DNA from: Elusimicrobiota bacterium
GTDB lineage: Bacteria > Elusimicrobiota > Elusimicrobia > Elusimicrobiales > UBA9959
Direction of reading: 5' to 3'
Assembly: GCA_026388155.1 (NCBI GenBank)
Contig: JAPLKI010000013.1
Span: 1-64,000, forward strand
DNA: 64,000 bases
In this document: positions 17,505 to 25,348 of the stretch, piece by piece
How the letters are laid out: every line of letters begins with the position of its first letter
Numbering within the stretch: the stretch's first letter is position 1
The notes under the pieces: generated by a model
The model's input: the letters and a program-made list of their open reading frames with translations, nothing else
Database searches by the model: none
Told to the model about the DNA's origin: nothing
Translations under genes and position numbers: made by a program

Positions 17505-18398
17505 ATGAAAATAGCGGTTTTTGGAGGCTGCAATTTCGATATCACCGTCCGCCCGCGCGGCGCGGAGAGGGCCCGCACTTCCATCGCGGCCGAAGTGCGT
17601 TTCAGCGCCGGCGGCGTGGGGGCGAACATCGCCGCCAATCTCGCAAAGCTCGGGTGCCGGACAACGCTGGTCACGCCGCTGGGCAAAGACCAGTGGGGAG
17701 ATTATCTTAAAGCCGATCTGCGCCGGCTGGGCGTTGCCGCCAAAATAATTCCGTCCGCAAAGACCGGGATATACGTGGCCGTCCTGAACCCGGAAGGCGC
17801 TTTGGCGGCCGGTTTCAGCGACATGGCGGCCGAAAAGGTCGCTCCAAAAGATATAGACGCTTTGCGTCTTGACCTCGCGTCTTTCGACGCGGCGGTGATA
17901 GACGCGAATTTCAGCGCCGCGACAATAAATCATCTCGCCCGGCTGTGCGGGCGGACCGGGCTCAGGTACGCTTTGGAGCCCGTTTCGGACGAAAAATCGC
18001 TGAGGCTTGCGGGGGCTTTGGCCGGGTGCGAATTCGTCAAGCCCAACATGTCGGAGGCGGGGCTGCTCGCAGGGCAAAGCTGCGGCACAGCCGCGCAGGC
18101 AAAAAAATGCGCGCTGCGAATAGCGGAGCGCGGGGCGAAGAATGTGGCGGTGTCGCTCGGCTCCGGCGGCATTTATGTGCTGTCGCCCGGCTTTGAAAAA
18201 CATTTCGCGGCGCCGAAGGTCAGGTCGGCGAACGTGACCGGTGCGGGGGACGCGCTTTTTGCTGCTTTTTATCTCGGCCTGCTCAAAGGGTTTTCCCCGC
18301 AGCGTTGCGCCCGAGCGGGCCTTGTTGCCGCGGCCCTCACCTGCCGGAGCGAAGCGTCGGTGAGCGGGGCCGTTTCGGCGGCTATTTTTAACGCGTGA
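17505..18398 (+). CDS. psuK: PfkB-family sugar/nucleoside kinase, probable pseudouridine kinase
   Basis: A 297-residue ribokinase-type kinase with the N-terminal GGCNFDITVRP, the glycine-rich FSAGGVGANIAANLAKLG, and the C-terminal anion-hole/catalytic motif NVTGAGDALFAAF. Directly upstream of psuG, it would phosphorylate pseudouridine to pseudouridine 5'-phosphate, the substrate of PsuG. Specificity is inferred from neighbours; other PfkB substrates remain possible. The start ATG 17505 is one base after the previous stop, which suggests coupled translation. Confidence 0.75.
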   Translation: MKIAVFGGCNFDITVRPRGAERARTSIAAEVRFSAGGVGANIAANLAKLGCRTTLVTPLGKDQWGDYLKADLRRLGVAAKIIPSAKTGIYVAVLNPEGALAAGFSDMAAEKVAPKDIDALRLDLASFDAAVIDANFSAATINHLARLCGRTGLRYALEPVSDEKSLRLAGALAGCEFVKPNMSEAGLLAGQSCGTAAQAKKCALRIAERGAKNVAVSLGSGGIYVLSPGFEKHFAAPKVRSANVTGAGDALFAAFYLGLLKGFSPQRCARAGLVAAALTCRSEASVSGAVSAAIFNA

Positions 18399-18452
18399 CC
18401 GCTCTGCCCCCGGAACGGCGCGCGGCGCGGTCCTTTTTTAAACGGAGAATAT

Positions 18453-19370
18453 ATGGACCTTGAAAAATATTTATCCCTTGGCGAGGAAGTCCGTTCCGCC
18501 AGGCAAAACGGCCGGCCGCTCGTCGCGCTTGAGTCCACTATAATAACTCACGGTATGACGTACCCTGAGAATGTAAAGACGGCGCTGGAAGTTGAAAGCA
18601 TAGTCCGCGCGCGCGGCGCGATTCCGGCAACTATCGCCCTCCTGAACGGGAAAATAGTGGCGGGGCTTTCCCGGGCGGAAATAGACGAGCTGGGAAAAAT
18701 GGGGCAGAAAGTCGTGAAGGTCTCCCGCCGGGATATTCCCGCCGTGCTTGCCAAAAAGATACCCGGCGCAACCACGGTGGCGGGGACGATGATAGCCGCG
18801 CGGCTCGCGGGGATAGAGGTTTTTGCCACCGGCGGAATAGGCGGGGCGCACCGCGGCGTGCAGAGCACCTTCGACATTTCGGCCGATCTTTCGGAACTTG
18901 CCCGCACCAATGTGGCCGTGGTCTGCGCCGGCGCGAAGGCTATACTGGATATCGGATTGACGCTCGAGATACTGGAAACGCTGGGCGTGCCGGTTATTTC
19001 TTACCGCACCGACTATTTTCCGGCTTTTTATACAAGGTCGTCGGGATTCAAAACCGAATGCCGTTTCGACGACCCCGCCGAGATCGCCCGTGCGCTCAGG
19101 TGCAAATGGGAGCTTGGGCTTTCGGGAGGCGCCGTGATAGCGAACCCGGTACCGGCCGAATTTGAAGCCGATGCGGCTATGACAGAGAACGCTATCTCGC
19201 TTGCGCTCGACGAGGCCGGCAGGCTCGGTATAACCGGGAAACGGATAACGCCGTATCTCCTTGAAAAGATAGCGCAGGTTACCGGCGGAAAATCGCTGGC
19301 GGCAAATATCGCTCTTATAAAGAACAACGCCTCGCTGGCGGCGGAGATAGCCTGCGGCCTGCTGTCGTAA
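18453..19370 (+). CDS. psuG: Pseudouridine-5'-phosphate glycosidase
   Basis: This 305-residue protein matches PsuG along its whole length: ALESTIITHGMTYPEN, GATTVAGTMIAARLAGIEVFATGG, GGAHRGVQSTFDISADLSEL, VVCAGAKAILDIGLTLE and ISYRTDYFPAFYTRSSG. It splits pseudouridine 5'-phosphate into uracil and ribose 5-phosphate and thus ends the pathway begun by the kinase upstream. A purine-rich GGAG precedes ATG 18453, and two hairpin terminators follow. A uracil permease of the UraA type lies at 60292. Confidence 0.93.
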   Translation: MDLEKYLSLGEEVRSARQNGRPLVALESTIITHGMTYPENVKTALEVESIVRARGAIPATIALLNGKIVAGLSRAEIDELGKMGQKVVKVSRRDIPAVLAKKIPGATTVAGTMIAARLAGIEVFATGGIGGAHRGVQSTFDISADLSELARTNVAVVCAGAKAILDIGLTLEILETLGVPVISYRTDYFPAFYTRSSGFKTECRFDDPAEIARALRCKWELGLSGGAVIANPVPAEFEADAAMTENAISLALDEAGRLGITGKRITPYLLEKIAQVTGGKSLAANIALIKNNASLAAEIACGLLS

Positions 19371-19414
19371 AGGCAAAAGACGGCAGAAGTTCTTTCCTTG
19401 AAAAATATACTTTA

Positions 19415-19490
19415 CCCGGATTTGGGTGAAAATCCGGGCCGGTTTTTAGGCGGGAGGACAACACGATGGTGCTGTCCTTTTTTATTTTTG
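19415..19490 (+). terminator. Tandem terminators after psuG
   Basis: CCCGGATTT/AAATCCGGG (19415-19438) with a short T run, then AGGACA..CAC/GTG..TGTCCT (19455-19478) followed by TTTTTTATTTTT. Confidence 0.75.
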
Positions 19491-19510
19491 GGGATGGGCG
19501 TGATTTGTTA
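19467..19510 (+). repeat. 44-bp dispersed repeat, copy 1
   Basis: GGTGCTGTCC, a T-rich run, then GATGGGCGTGATTTGTTAA; nearly the same sequence occurs at 21482-21523. Both copies lie upstream of a gene. Confidence 0.8.
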
Positions 19511-19638
19511 AGCGACTTACAAGAAAACTTGCGAAGTGAAAAAAAACGCTATAATTATGACCGAATCTGTATGCTGTCGGGCGGCAAACACCCTCCGGCT
19601 GATACAGGCTAAGAAGGGCCCACAGAGGAATTTACCGG

Positions 19639-20967
19639 ATGACCGAATCTGCAAATGCTATTTCCATTTTAGCCGCCGGAGAGCATGTCGTTCCGCCCTT
19701 CGGCGGCAAGAAACCCCGCCGTTTTTTGAAGTTCACGAAAGTTCCGTATTTCAATGTCGCGCTCCTGGTCGGCTGCGGGATCTTTGCCAGCACTTACGCG
19801 CAAACCGGAGTCATCGGGCTTTATCCATTCCGCTTTTTGCTTAAAGATAAGTTGCACGAGGGGCCGCTCCGGGTCGCCCTTTTCATGCAGCTGGCCGCCA
19901 TGCCCTGGAACCTGAAGATCATCTCCGGCATCATCTCCGACTCTATCCCGATCTTCGGGACCAGACGCCGGCACTATCTGATATTCAGCAGTCTGGCCGC
20001 CGGGCTCCTCTGGCTCGCGGTGGCGGTAGTGCCACCCAGATATACGCCCATGGTGATCATGGCGGTAATTATGAATATCGCGCTGGTCTTTGTCAGTACG
20101 ATATCCGGCGGGATACTCGTGGAAGGCGGGCAGACCTTCGGCGTTACGGGAAAATTAAGCTCCGTGCGCGTGCTGGCCATGAATATAGCGGGTTTAGGCG
20201 TGCCCCTGGGGGCGCTGCTTGCCACCCGGGCACTTGGCGTTTCGGCCATGACCGCCGCAATCCCGCTGTTCCTGCTGTTCTTTATAGCCCTTTTCCTGTA
20301 CAAGGAAAAACCCACCGCGAAACGCGATCCGAAGATATGGAAAGGGATAGTGTCCCAGCTTAAAATAGCGCTGAAAGCAAAAACCCTTTGGGCCGCCTCC
20401 GGGCTGCTTTTCCTGGTCCAGTTCGCCCCCGGGTTTTTAACGCCGCTGATGTTCTACCAGACCGACACGCTGCATTTCAGCGAGAAATTCATCGGCCTCC
20501 TTACTTTAATCGACGCCATCGCCGGGGCTGCCGGGGCGTTTTTCTATGTCTACTTTTGCCGGCGGCTTTCTTTGAGGCAGCTCCTGTACGGGAGTGTTTT
20601 CTTTACGGCCGCGCTGTCGCTGCTGTACCTGGGTTACAACGACAAGAATTCGGCCATGATGATAGAAGCCATTTATTGTTTCGCTTTAAGCCTGGCGCAG
20701 CTTCCTCTCTTTGACCTGGCCGCCAGGGCTACGCCCAAGGGCAGCGAGGCCGTCGGCTATTCGGTGATCATGAGCGTATGGAACTGGGGGCTTTTCTTTT
20801 CCGACCTGATCGGCTCCGCGCTGTTCGAAAAATATCATATGACATTTAAAAACCTGGTTTGGGTAAATGCCGGCACTACGATACTGGTGCTGGCCGCTAT
20901 CCCGTTCCTTCCGGCTTTATTAGTGGATCACAAAGAAGTTGAAGGGCAATCAGCGGCGGCCGCTTAG
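19639..20967 (+). CDS. BT1/FBT-type MFS transporter
   Basis: 442 residues with about twelve hydrophobic segments. The region PWNLKIISGIISDSIPIFGTRRRHYL is split here as PWNLKIISGIISD and GTRRRHYL: it is the signature of the BT1 family (folate/biopterin transporters of trypanosomatids, cyanobacteria and plants). The bacterial substrate is uncertain; folate, pterin or, given the pseudouridine operon ending 270 bp upstream, a nucleoside are options. The stretch 19371-19638 between them holds terminators, so it is probably a separate transcription unit. ATG 19639 follows a GGAATTTACCGG sequence with only a weak Shine-Dalgarno. Confidence 0.8.
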   Translation: MTESANAISILAAGEHVVPPFGGKKPRRFLKFTKVPYFNVALLVGCGIFASTYAQTGVIGLYPFRFLLKDKLHEGPLRVALFMQLAAMPWNLKIISGIISDSIPIFGTRRRHYLIFSSLAAGLLWLAVAVVPPRYTPMVIMAVIMNIALVFVSTISGGILVEGGQTFGVTGKLSSVRVLAMNIAGLGVPLGALLATRALGVSAMTAAIPLFLLFFIALFLYKEKPTAKRDPKIWKGIVSQLKIALKAKTLWAASGLLFLVQFAPGFLTPLMFYQTDTLHFSEKFIGLLTLIDAIAGAAGAFFYVYFCRRLSLRQLLYGSVFFTAALSLLYLGYNDKNSAMMIEAIYCFALSLAQLPLFDLAARATPKGSEAVGYSVIMSVWNWGLFFSDLIGSALFEKYHMTFKNLVWVNAGTTILVLAAIPFLPALLVDHKEVEGQSAAAA

Positions 20968-21053
20968 CTTAGTCAGCCCGCCCCTGACTCCCTGTTTTCG
21001 CTGTTCCGGCGGTATTCGGATAGGAAACCGAGGAGATGATAGTTAAGGAATAT

Positions 21054-21368
21054 ATGGATAAAAAAACAGGTTATTTTCTGCTGTCGGCGGGAGTCGCTAT
21101 TCTTATCGGCAGTGCGGTGCTGCTGGTTATGACGCTTTACGGGCGGCTGCAGGCGCCGCAGCTGTTTAAGGCCGAGGCCTCCGTTACGCTGGCGCTCGCC
21201 CAGGGCGAGGTAAGCGTGCCGCTGCCGCCGCATATAAACCAGGTCGCTAATTTCTCAGTGTTTTTTATGGCCGTGTTCATACTTGCCGGCATAGGCGCCA
21301 AAATAGGCCGCCTGGGTGTGCAGCTGATACAAAAACCACAGCCCCCGAAAGAGGGCTCGCCAAAATAA
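21054..21368 (+). CDS. Small inner-membrane protein, two transmembrane helices
   Basis: 104 residues from ATG 21054, chosen because TAAGGA lies five bases ahead and it gives a typical MDKKTGYF start; an upstream in-frame ATG at 21036 has its purine tract too close. Hydrophobic helices at ~8-30 and ~65-88 flank an external loop with alternating Ala/Glu/Leu and a PLPPHINQ turn. The C-terminus is Pro/Lys-rich and probably cytoplasmic. No family is recognised. It follows the BT1 transporter by 86 bp. Confidence 0.7.
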   Translation: MDKKTGYFLLSAGVAILIGSAVLLVMTLYGRLQAPQLFKAEASVTLALAQGEVSVPLPPHINQVANFSVFFMAVFILAGIGAKIGRLGVQLIQKPQPPKEGSPK

Positions 21369-21481
21369 CCGGCAGACACACTAAAAAGGCGCCGCCCGGC
21401 GGGGAAGAAAAACAGTGAAAGCGGGCGGTTTATTTTTGCAGTCCGCAGCGGGCCGGATTTTATATGCGCGGGCGGCACGAC

Positions 21482-21523
21482 GGTGCTGTCCTTTTTTATT
21501 TTTTGAGATGGGCGGGATTTGTT
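21482..21523 (+). repeat. 44-bp dispersed repeat, copy 2 (terminator-like)
   Basis: A GCAC/GTGC hairpin region with TTTTTTATTTTTT, followed by GATGGGCGGGATTTGTTAA, matches 19467-19510. It sits 70 bp before the KTSC gene. Confidence 0.75.
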
Positions 21524-21592
21524 AAAATAGTAGGGCGAAAGCGCCTCAGACGCGCATGGATTTTAAAAAATACGGAAAAAAAGAGGACAAAA

Positions 21593-21820
21593 ATGAAACG
21601 GTATAAGAACCTTAGCGGGAATTCCACGGTTGCGTCGTATGAAATCGGAAAAGACTCTGTAAAAATCGGGTTCACAACGAACTCTGTTTATATATATTCC
21701 AACCAGAGCGCGGGCCCCGGCAATATAAGCCAGATGAAGACCCTCGCGCTTGCCGGGAAGGGATTGGGCACTTTTATAGACGCCAATGTGAAAGAGGGAT
21801 TTGCCAGAAAAACAAGATAA
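21593..21820 (+). CDS. KTSC-domain protein
   Basis: 75 residues with AGAGGA ahead of ATG 21593. The pattern SGNSTVASYEIGKDSVKIGF, GNISQMKTLALAGKGLGTFI and the C-terminal Lys is that of the KTSC domain, a small fold of ~60-70 residues often found near or fused to nucleic-acid enzymes. A longer in-frame reading from 21464 would run through the repeat and is unlikely. It overlaps nothing and precedes an RNase H gene by 19 bp, which suggests shared transcription. Confidence 0.75.
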   Translation: MKRYKNLSGNSTVASYEIGKDSVKIGFTTNSVYIYSNQSAGPGNISQMKTLALAGKGLGTFIDANVKEGFARKTR

Positions 21821-21839
21821 CAGCGGCGGCGTTCCGGCG

Positions 21840-22562
21840 ATGAAGAATACGATATTCATCTATTGCGACGGCGCCTGCTCGGGCAATCCCGGGCCGGGCG
21901 GCTGGGCGGCCGTCATCATCTTCCCGGAGAACCGCATCCGTGAGTTCGGCGGCGGGGAGCGCCCGACGACGAACAATAGGATGGAGATGCGGGGAGCGAT
22001 AGCGGCGCTCAACGCCGTGCAGGACCGGCCCGAGCCGGTCAAGCTCTACACCGATTCCGGCCTGCTCATCAACGGGATTACGGGCTGGATAAATAGCTGG
22101 AAGCGCAAAGGCTGGATGACGGCGGGGGGCAAGCCCGTGATCAACCGCGACCTCTGGGAGCGCCTCGATTTTCTCTCCCAGGCCCGGAAAGGGCGGCTGG
22201 CTTGGGGGCACGTAAAAGGCCACGCCGGCCACGAGATAAACGAGCGCTGCGATGCTATTGCGGCGGCCTTCTCCAAGGGGCTGAGGCCCAAACTCTACGA
22301 AGGCCCCGCGGTCGGCTGCGGCTATTCGCTGCTGGAACCGGCGGCTGAGCACCTGCGCAAGCCCGCGCCGCGCTCTACCTCGCACTTTCCCAAACCAAAA
22401 ACCGGCGGGTTCTACCTAAGCCTGGTGGAAGGCCGCGTGGAGCGCCATACCACCTGGCCGCAATGCCAGGGGCGTGTGCACGGAGTTTCAGGCGCGCGGT
22501 TCAAGAAAGTGAGGTGCGCCGAAGAGGAACAGGCCGTCCTGAAATTATGGGGAGCGGCCTGA
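21840..22562 (+). CDS. rnhA: Ribonuclease HI with C-terminal viroplasmin-like domain
   Basis: 240 residues. The N-terminal half is RNase HI: FIYCDGACSGNPGPGGWAAV (catalytic Asp near residue 8), ERPTTNNRMEMRGAIAAL (Glu), LYTDSGLLINGITGWI (Asp) and GHVKGHAGHEINERCD (final Asp). The last ~50 residues (FYLSLVEGRVERHTTW, QGRVHGVSGARFKKV) resemble the caulimovirus-viroplasmin/RNase H1 hybrid-binding domain, here at the C-terminus instead of the usual N-terminal place. It removes RNA from RNA-DNA hybrids. ATG 21840 is preferred because it lies after the previous stop codon. Confidence 0.85.
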   Translation: MKNTIFIYCDGACSGNPGPGGWAAVIIFPENRIREFGGGERPTTNNRMEMRGAIAALNAVQDRPEPVKLYTDSGLLINGITGWINSWKRKGWMTAGGKPVINRDLWERLDFLSQARKGRLAWGHVKGHAGHEINERCDAIAAAFSKGLRPKLYEGPAVGCGYSLLEPAAEHLRKPAPRSTSHFPKPKTGGFYLSLVEGRVERHTTWPQCQGRVHGVSGARFKKVRCAEEEQAVLKLWGAA

Positions 22563-22600
22563 GGGCCGGCCGTGAGTGTTTTTGAAGAAATAAAGGTTTT

Positions 22601-23197
22601 ATGAAAAAACAGGAAAGATGCCCCTGGGCTTATGGGTCCAGCCCGTTATATATCCCTTATCACGACAGGGAGTGGGGTGTGCAGGTGCGCGATGACAAAA
22701 GGCAGTTCGAGTTCTTGACGCTGGAGAGCGCGCAGGCGGGGCTCGCCTGGTCCACGATACTGAACAAGAGGGAAGGTTACCGTAAAGCGTTCGCCGGTTT
22801 TGACCCGGAGAAAGTCGCAAGGTTCAACACTAAAAAGATCGCCGCGCTGCTCAAAGACCCCGGTATCGTCCGCAACCGCCTGAAAGTCAACGCCGCGGTA
22901 AATAACGCTAAAAAATTTCTGGAAGTGCAAAAGGAATTCGGCAGTTTTTCAAAATATATCTGGTCTTTCGTAGGCGGAAAACAGAAATTGAACCGCTGGA
23001 AAAAGCTTTCCCGGCTCCCGGCCACCTCTAAAGAATCCGACGCCCTGAGCGCGGACCTTAAAAAACGGGGTTTCAAGTTCGTCGGCAGCACCATCGTCTA
23101 CGCCCACATGCAGGCCACCGGTCTGGTTAACGACCATCTGGTCACCTGTTTCCGCCACAGGGCCTGTTCTAAAACCCGGCAACTCGTCCGTAGATAA
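22601..23197 (+). CDS. tag: DNA-3-methyladenine glycosylase I
   Basis: 198 residues matching Tag: CPWAYGSSPLYIPYHDREWGV at the start (with the zinc Cys and His), LESAQAGLAWSTILNKREGYRKAF, FNTKKIAALLKDPGIVRNRLKV, and LVNDHLVTCFRH near the end, which supplies the second zinc His/Cys pair. It removes 3-methyladenine and 3-methylguanine from alkylated DNA as the first step of base excision repair. AAAGG-type sequence precedes ATG 22601, and the gene lies 38 bp after rnhA. Confidence 0.93.
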   Translation: MKKQERCPWAYGSSPLYIPYHDREWGVQVRDDKRQFEFLTLESAQAGLAWSTILNKREGYRKAFAGFDPEKVARFNTKKIAALLKDPGIVRNRLKVNAAVNNAKKFLEVQKEFGSFSKYIWSFVGGKQKLNRWKKLSRLPATSKESDALSADLKKRGFKFVGSTIVYAHMQATGLVNDHLVTCFRHRACSKTRQLVRR

Positions 23198-23242
23198 GAC
23201 AGGGGACTTCCCTCTAACCGGGTAGCCGCGCAGAAAGGATTT

Positions 23243-23905
23243 ATGCGTTTAAAACCGAAGCGCAAGCCGCAGGAGGGTGGTACCAGGGCGGAACTTATAA
23301 AGCATGTGGCCGGGTTATTGGAATGCCGCCGCTGCTCTGAGATGAATCCGCCGGTCGTAAGCGGCGGCCCGGTAATGAGCCGGGTTATACTTGTGGGCCA
23401 GGCCCCCGGAGATAAAGAGCCTAAAATGGGCCGCCCTTTCGCCTGGACGGCCGGGAAGACCCTGTTCCGCTGGTTTAATGAGGCCGCCGGCATAGATGAG
23501 GCTGAATTCCGCGCCGCTATTTACATGGCGGCGGTATGCCGCTGCTTTCCCGGCAAGAAAGCCTCCGGCGGCGACCGCGTGCCTTCACCGGAAGAGGTGG
23601 AAAGCTGCTCCGTCTGGATGGACCGCGAGCTGAAAATCCTTCAGCCTGCCTTGGTTATCCCTGTCGGCAAGCTGGCCATAGCGCAGTTTATGGAAGTTTC
23701 AAAGCTTGATGACGCTGTAGGCCGGGTTTTTCATGTCAACCGCGGCGGGGTTTCTTTTGACCTGATCCCCTTGCCGCACTCCTCCGGGGCATCTCCCTGG
23801 CGATATTCAGCTATAGGCAGACCCCTGCTTGCCAAAGCTTTGTCGCTTATAGCAGGCCACCCCGCAATAAGAAAAATTAAGAGTATATCCCGCCGTGGAA
23901 TTTAA
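23243..23905 (+). CDS. Uracil-DNA glycosylase superfamily protein (family 4/5-like)
   Basis: 220 residues with AAAGGA before ATG 23243. Motif 1 VGQAPGDKEPKMGRPFAWTAG and motif 2 PLPHSSGASPW place it in the uracil-DNA glycosylase superfamily; the first is close to the family 4/5 GxAPGxxE..GxPF pattern. Cys-rich LECRRCSEMN at the N-terminus and VCRCFPGKK in the middle may ligate an iron-sulfur cluster as in family 4. It removes uracil, or other deaminated bases, from DNA. The HSSGAS motif differs from the common HPSP, so activity may differ too. Belongs to the repair gene run starting at 21593. Confidence 0.83.
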   Translation: MRLKPKRKPQEGGTRAELIKHVAGLLECRRCSEMNPPVVSGGPVMSRVILVGQAPGDKEPKMGRPFAWTAGKTLFRWFNEAAGIDEAEFRAAIYMAAVCRCFPGKKASGGDRVPSPEEVESCSVWMDRELKILQPALVIPVGKLAIAQFMEVSKLDDAVGRVFHVNRGGVSFDLIPLPHSSGASPWRYSAIGRPLLAKALSLIAGHPAIRKIKSISRRGI

Positions 23906-23910
23906 ACGGG

Positions 23911-23932
23911 GGCACTGAAAAAATTCAGTGCC
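23911..23932. terminator. Perfect 9-bp inverted repeat
   Basis: GGCACTGAA aaaa TTCAGTGCC between the glycosylase and the macro-domain gene. There is no T tract, so it may be an attenuator or RNA-stability stem rather than a terminator. Confidence 0.5.
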
Positions 23933-23957
23933 AGTTAAATAAAGGCAGGGACTTTGC

Positions 23958-24467
23958 ATGAAGGCAATAATCGAAGATATAACCGCGCTTGAAACGGACG
24001 CCATCGTTAACGCCGCCAATACCAGCCTGCTCGGCGGGGGCGGCGTGGACGGGGCTATTCACCGGGCCGCCGGGCCCGGCCTTTTGGAAGAGTGCCGCAG
24101 CCTGGGCGGCTGCAAGACCGGCGAGGCCAGGCTTACAGACGGCTATGAACTGCCGGCCGGGCATGTTATACATACCGTCGGCCCTGTCTGGTGCGGCGGT
24201 AAAAGTAACGAGCCGGAACTTTTAAGGCGCTGCTACTGGAATTCGCTTGAGCTAGCCGGGAAGAACGGTTTTAAAACCATCGCTTTCCCCTGCATCAGCA
24301 CCGGGGTTTACGGCTACCCCGGAGAAGAGGCCGCCGCCATAGCGGTACAAACCGTCCGCGAGTTCTTAGATAAGACAAAATCCGGTATCGAAGTTACTTT
24401 CTGCTGCTTCTCCCGCCGGGACCTGGACATTTATGCGAAGCTCCTGCGTGGCCTAACCGGAATATGA
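23958..24467 (+). CDS. Macro-domain ADP-ribose hydrolase
   Basis: 169 residues forming a single macro domain of the YmdB/MacroD type: [26 protein letters not shown] carries the Asn/Gly residues that bind ADP-ribose, [22 protein letters not shown] and [17 protein letters not shown] complete the site. It removes ADP-ribose from proteins or hydrolyses O-acetyl-ADP-ribose. Its position after Tag and a uracil glycosylase suggests reversal of ADP-ribosylation on DNA or proteins during repair, which is inference. Confidence 0.9.
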   Translation: MKAIIEDITALETDAIVNAANTSLLGGGGVDGAIHRAAGPGLLEECRSLGGCKTGEARLTDGYELPAGHVIHTVGPVWCGGKSNEPELLRRCYWNSLELAGKNGFKTIAFPCISTGVYGYPGEEAAAIAVQTVREFLDKTKSGIEVTFCCFSRRDLDIYAKLLRGLTGI

Positions 24468-24661
24468 TTAAAATGTCGTCCACAATAAGGAAACCCTCCT
24501 GACAGGTTATTTTATAGAATAAGAACTTCGCAAAATAGCGGCTGCATAAAAATACACAGGGGAACATTAATAAAGTCAGAATATCCCGCTTTCCTCCCGG
24601 TCATCGGCTGTCAATATTGTGGTTTTTCAAGGCAAGAGTCCGGCATGAGAAGGAAGAGAAT
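24468..24661. other. Intergenic region ahead of ABC operon
   Basis: Nearly 200 bp with no gene or clear repeat. AT-rich words such as TATAGAAT near 24512 could be promoter parts, but nothing can be assigned firmly. Confidence 0.3.
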
Positions 24662-25348
24662 ATGAATATCATCGAAATTAACGAACTGAAAAAAGATTAT
24701 CCTCTGGGCAATACCATAGTGCCCGCGCTGCGCGGGGTGGACCTGGCCGTGGCCGAGGGCGATTTTATGAGCATAATAGGCCCGTCCGGCAGCGGCAAGA
24801 CCACGCTGCTGAATGTCATAGGCTGCATAGATCCGGCCACTTCCGGCAGCGTTAAAGTGGGCGGCCGGGAAATCACCGCGCTTAACGACAAGCAGATAAC
24901 GGACATCCGGCTCAACAAGATAGGTTTTATCTTCCAGACGTTCAACCTTATCCCAGTGCTGGACGTAATGGAGAACATTGAATTCCCGCTGTTGCTGATG
25001 AAAAAGTCCGCGGCAGAGGCGCGCAAGCGGGCTGAAAAGCTGGTGGAAGAGGTGGGGCTCAGGGAATTCACCGCTCACCGCCCGGCCGAGCTTTCCGGCG
25101 GGCAGCGCCAGCGCGTGGCCATAGCGCGCGCGCTGGTCACCAACCCGGACATCATCCTTGCCGACGAACCCACCGCGAACCTGGACTCCATGACCGGAGC
25201 TTCCATACTTGAACTTATGCGGCAGATGAACGAAATAGAAAAAACCACGTTCATCTTCTCCACGCATGACGCGAACGTGCTGAAATACGCCCGGCGCATA
25301 GTGAAGATAAAAGACGGACTGCTGGAGAAGGAGCCCGTGGCCGCATGA
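24662..25348 (+). CDS. ABC transporter ATPase, LolD/MacB type
   Basis: 228 residues with AGGAAGAG just ahead of ATG 24662. Walker A GPSGSGKTTLLN, Q-loop IFQTFNLIPVLDVMENIEFPL, signature LSGGQRQRVAIARAL, Walker B ILADEPTANLDS and H-loop STHD are all intact. The NLIPVLTVMEN-type sequence is that of the MacB/LolD branch, which drives mechanotransmission rather than substrate import. It overlaps the first permease gene by four bases (ATGA), so the two are coupled. Confidence 0.93.
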   Translation: MNIIEINELKKDYPLGNTIVPALRGVDLAVAEGDFMSIIGPSGSGKTTLLNVIGCIDPATSGSVKVGGREITALNDKQITDIRLNKIGFIFQTFNLIPVLDVMENIEFPLLLMKKSAAEARKRAEKLVEEVGLREFTAHRPAELSGGQRQRVAIARALVTNPDIILADEPTANLDSMTGASILELMRQMNEIEKTTFIFSTHDANVLKYARRIVKIKDGLLEKEPVAA

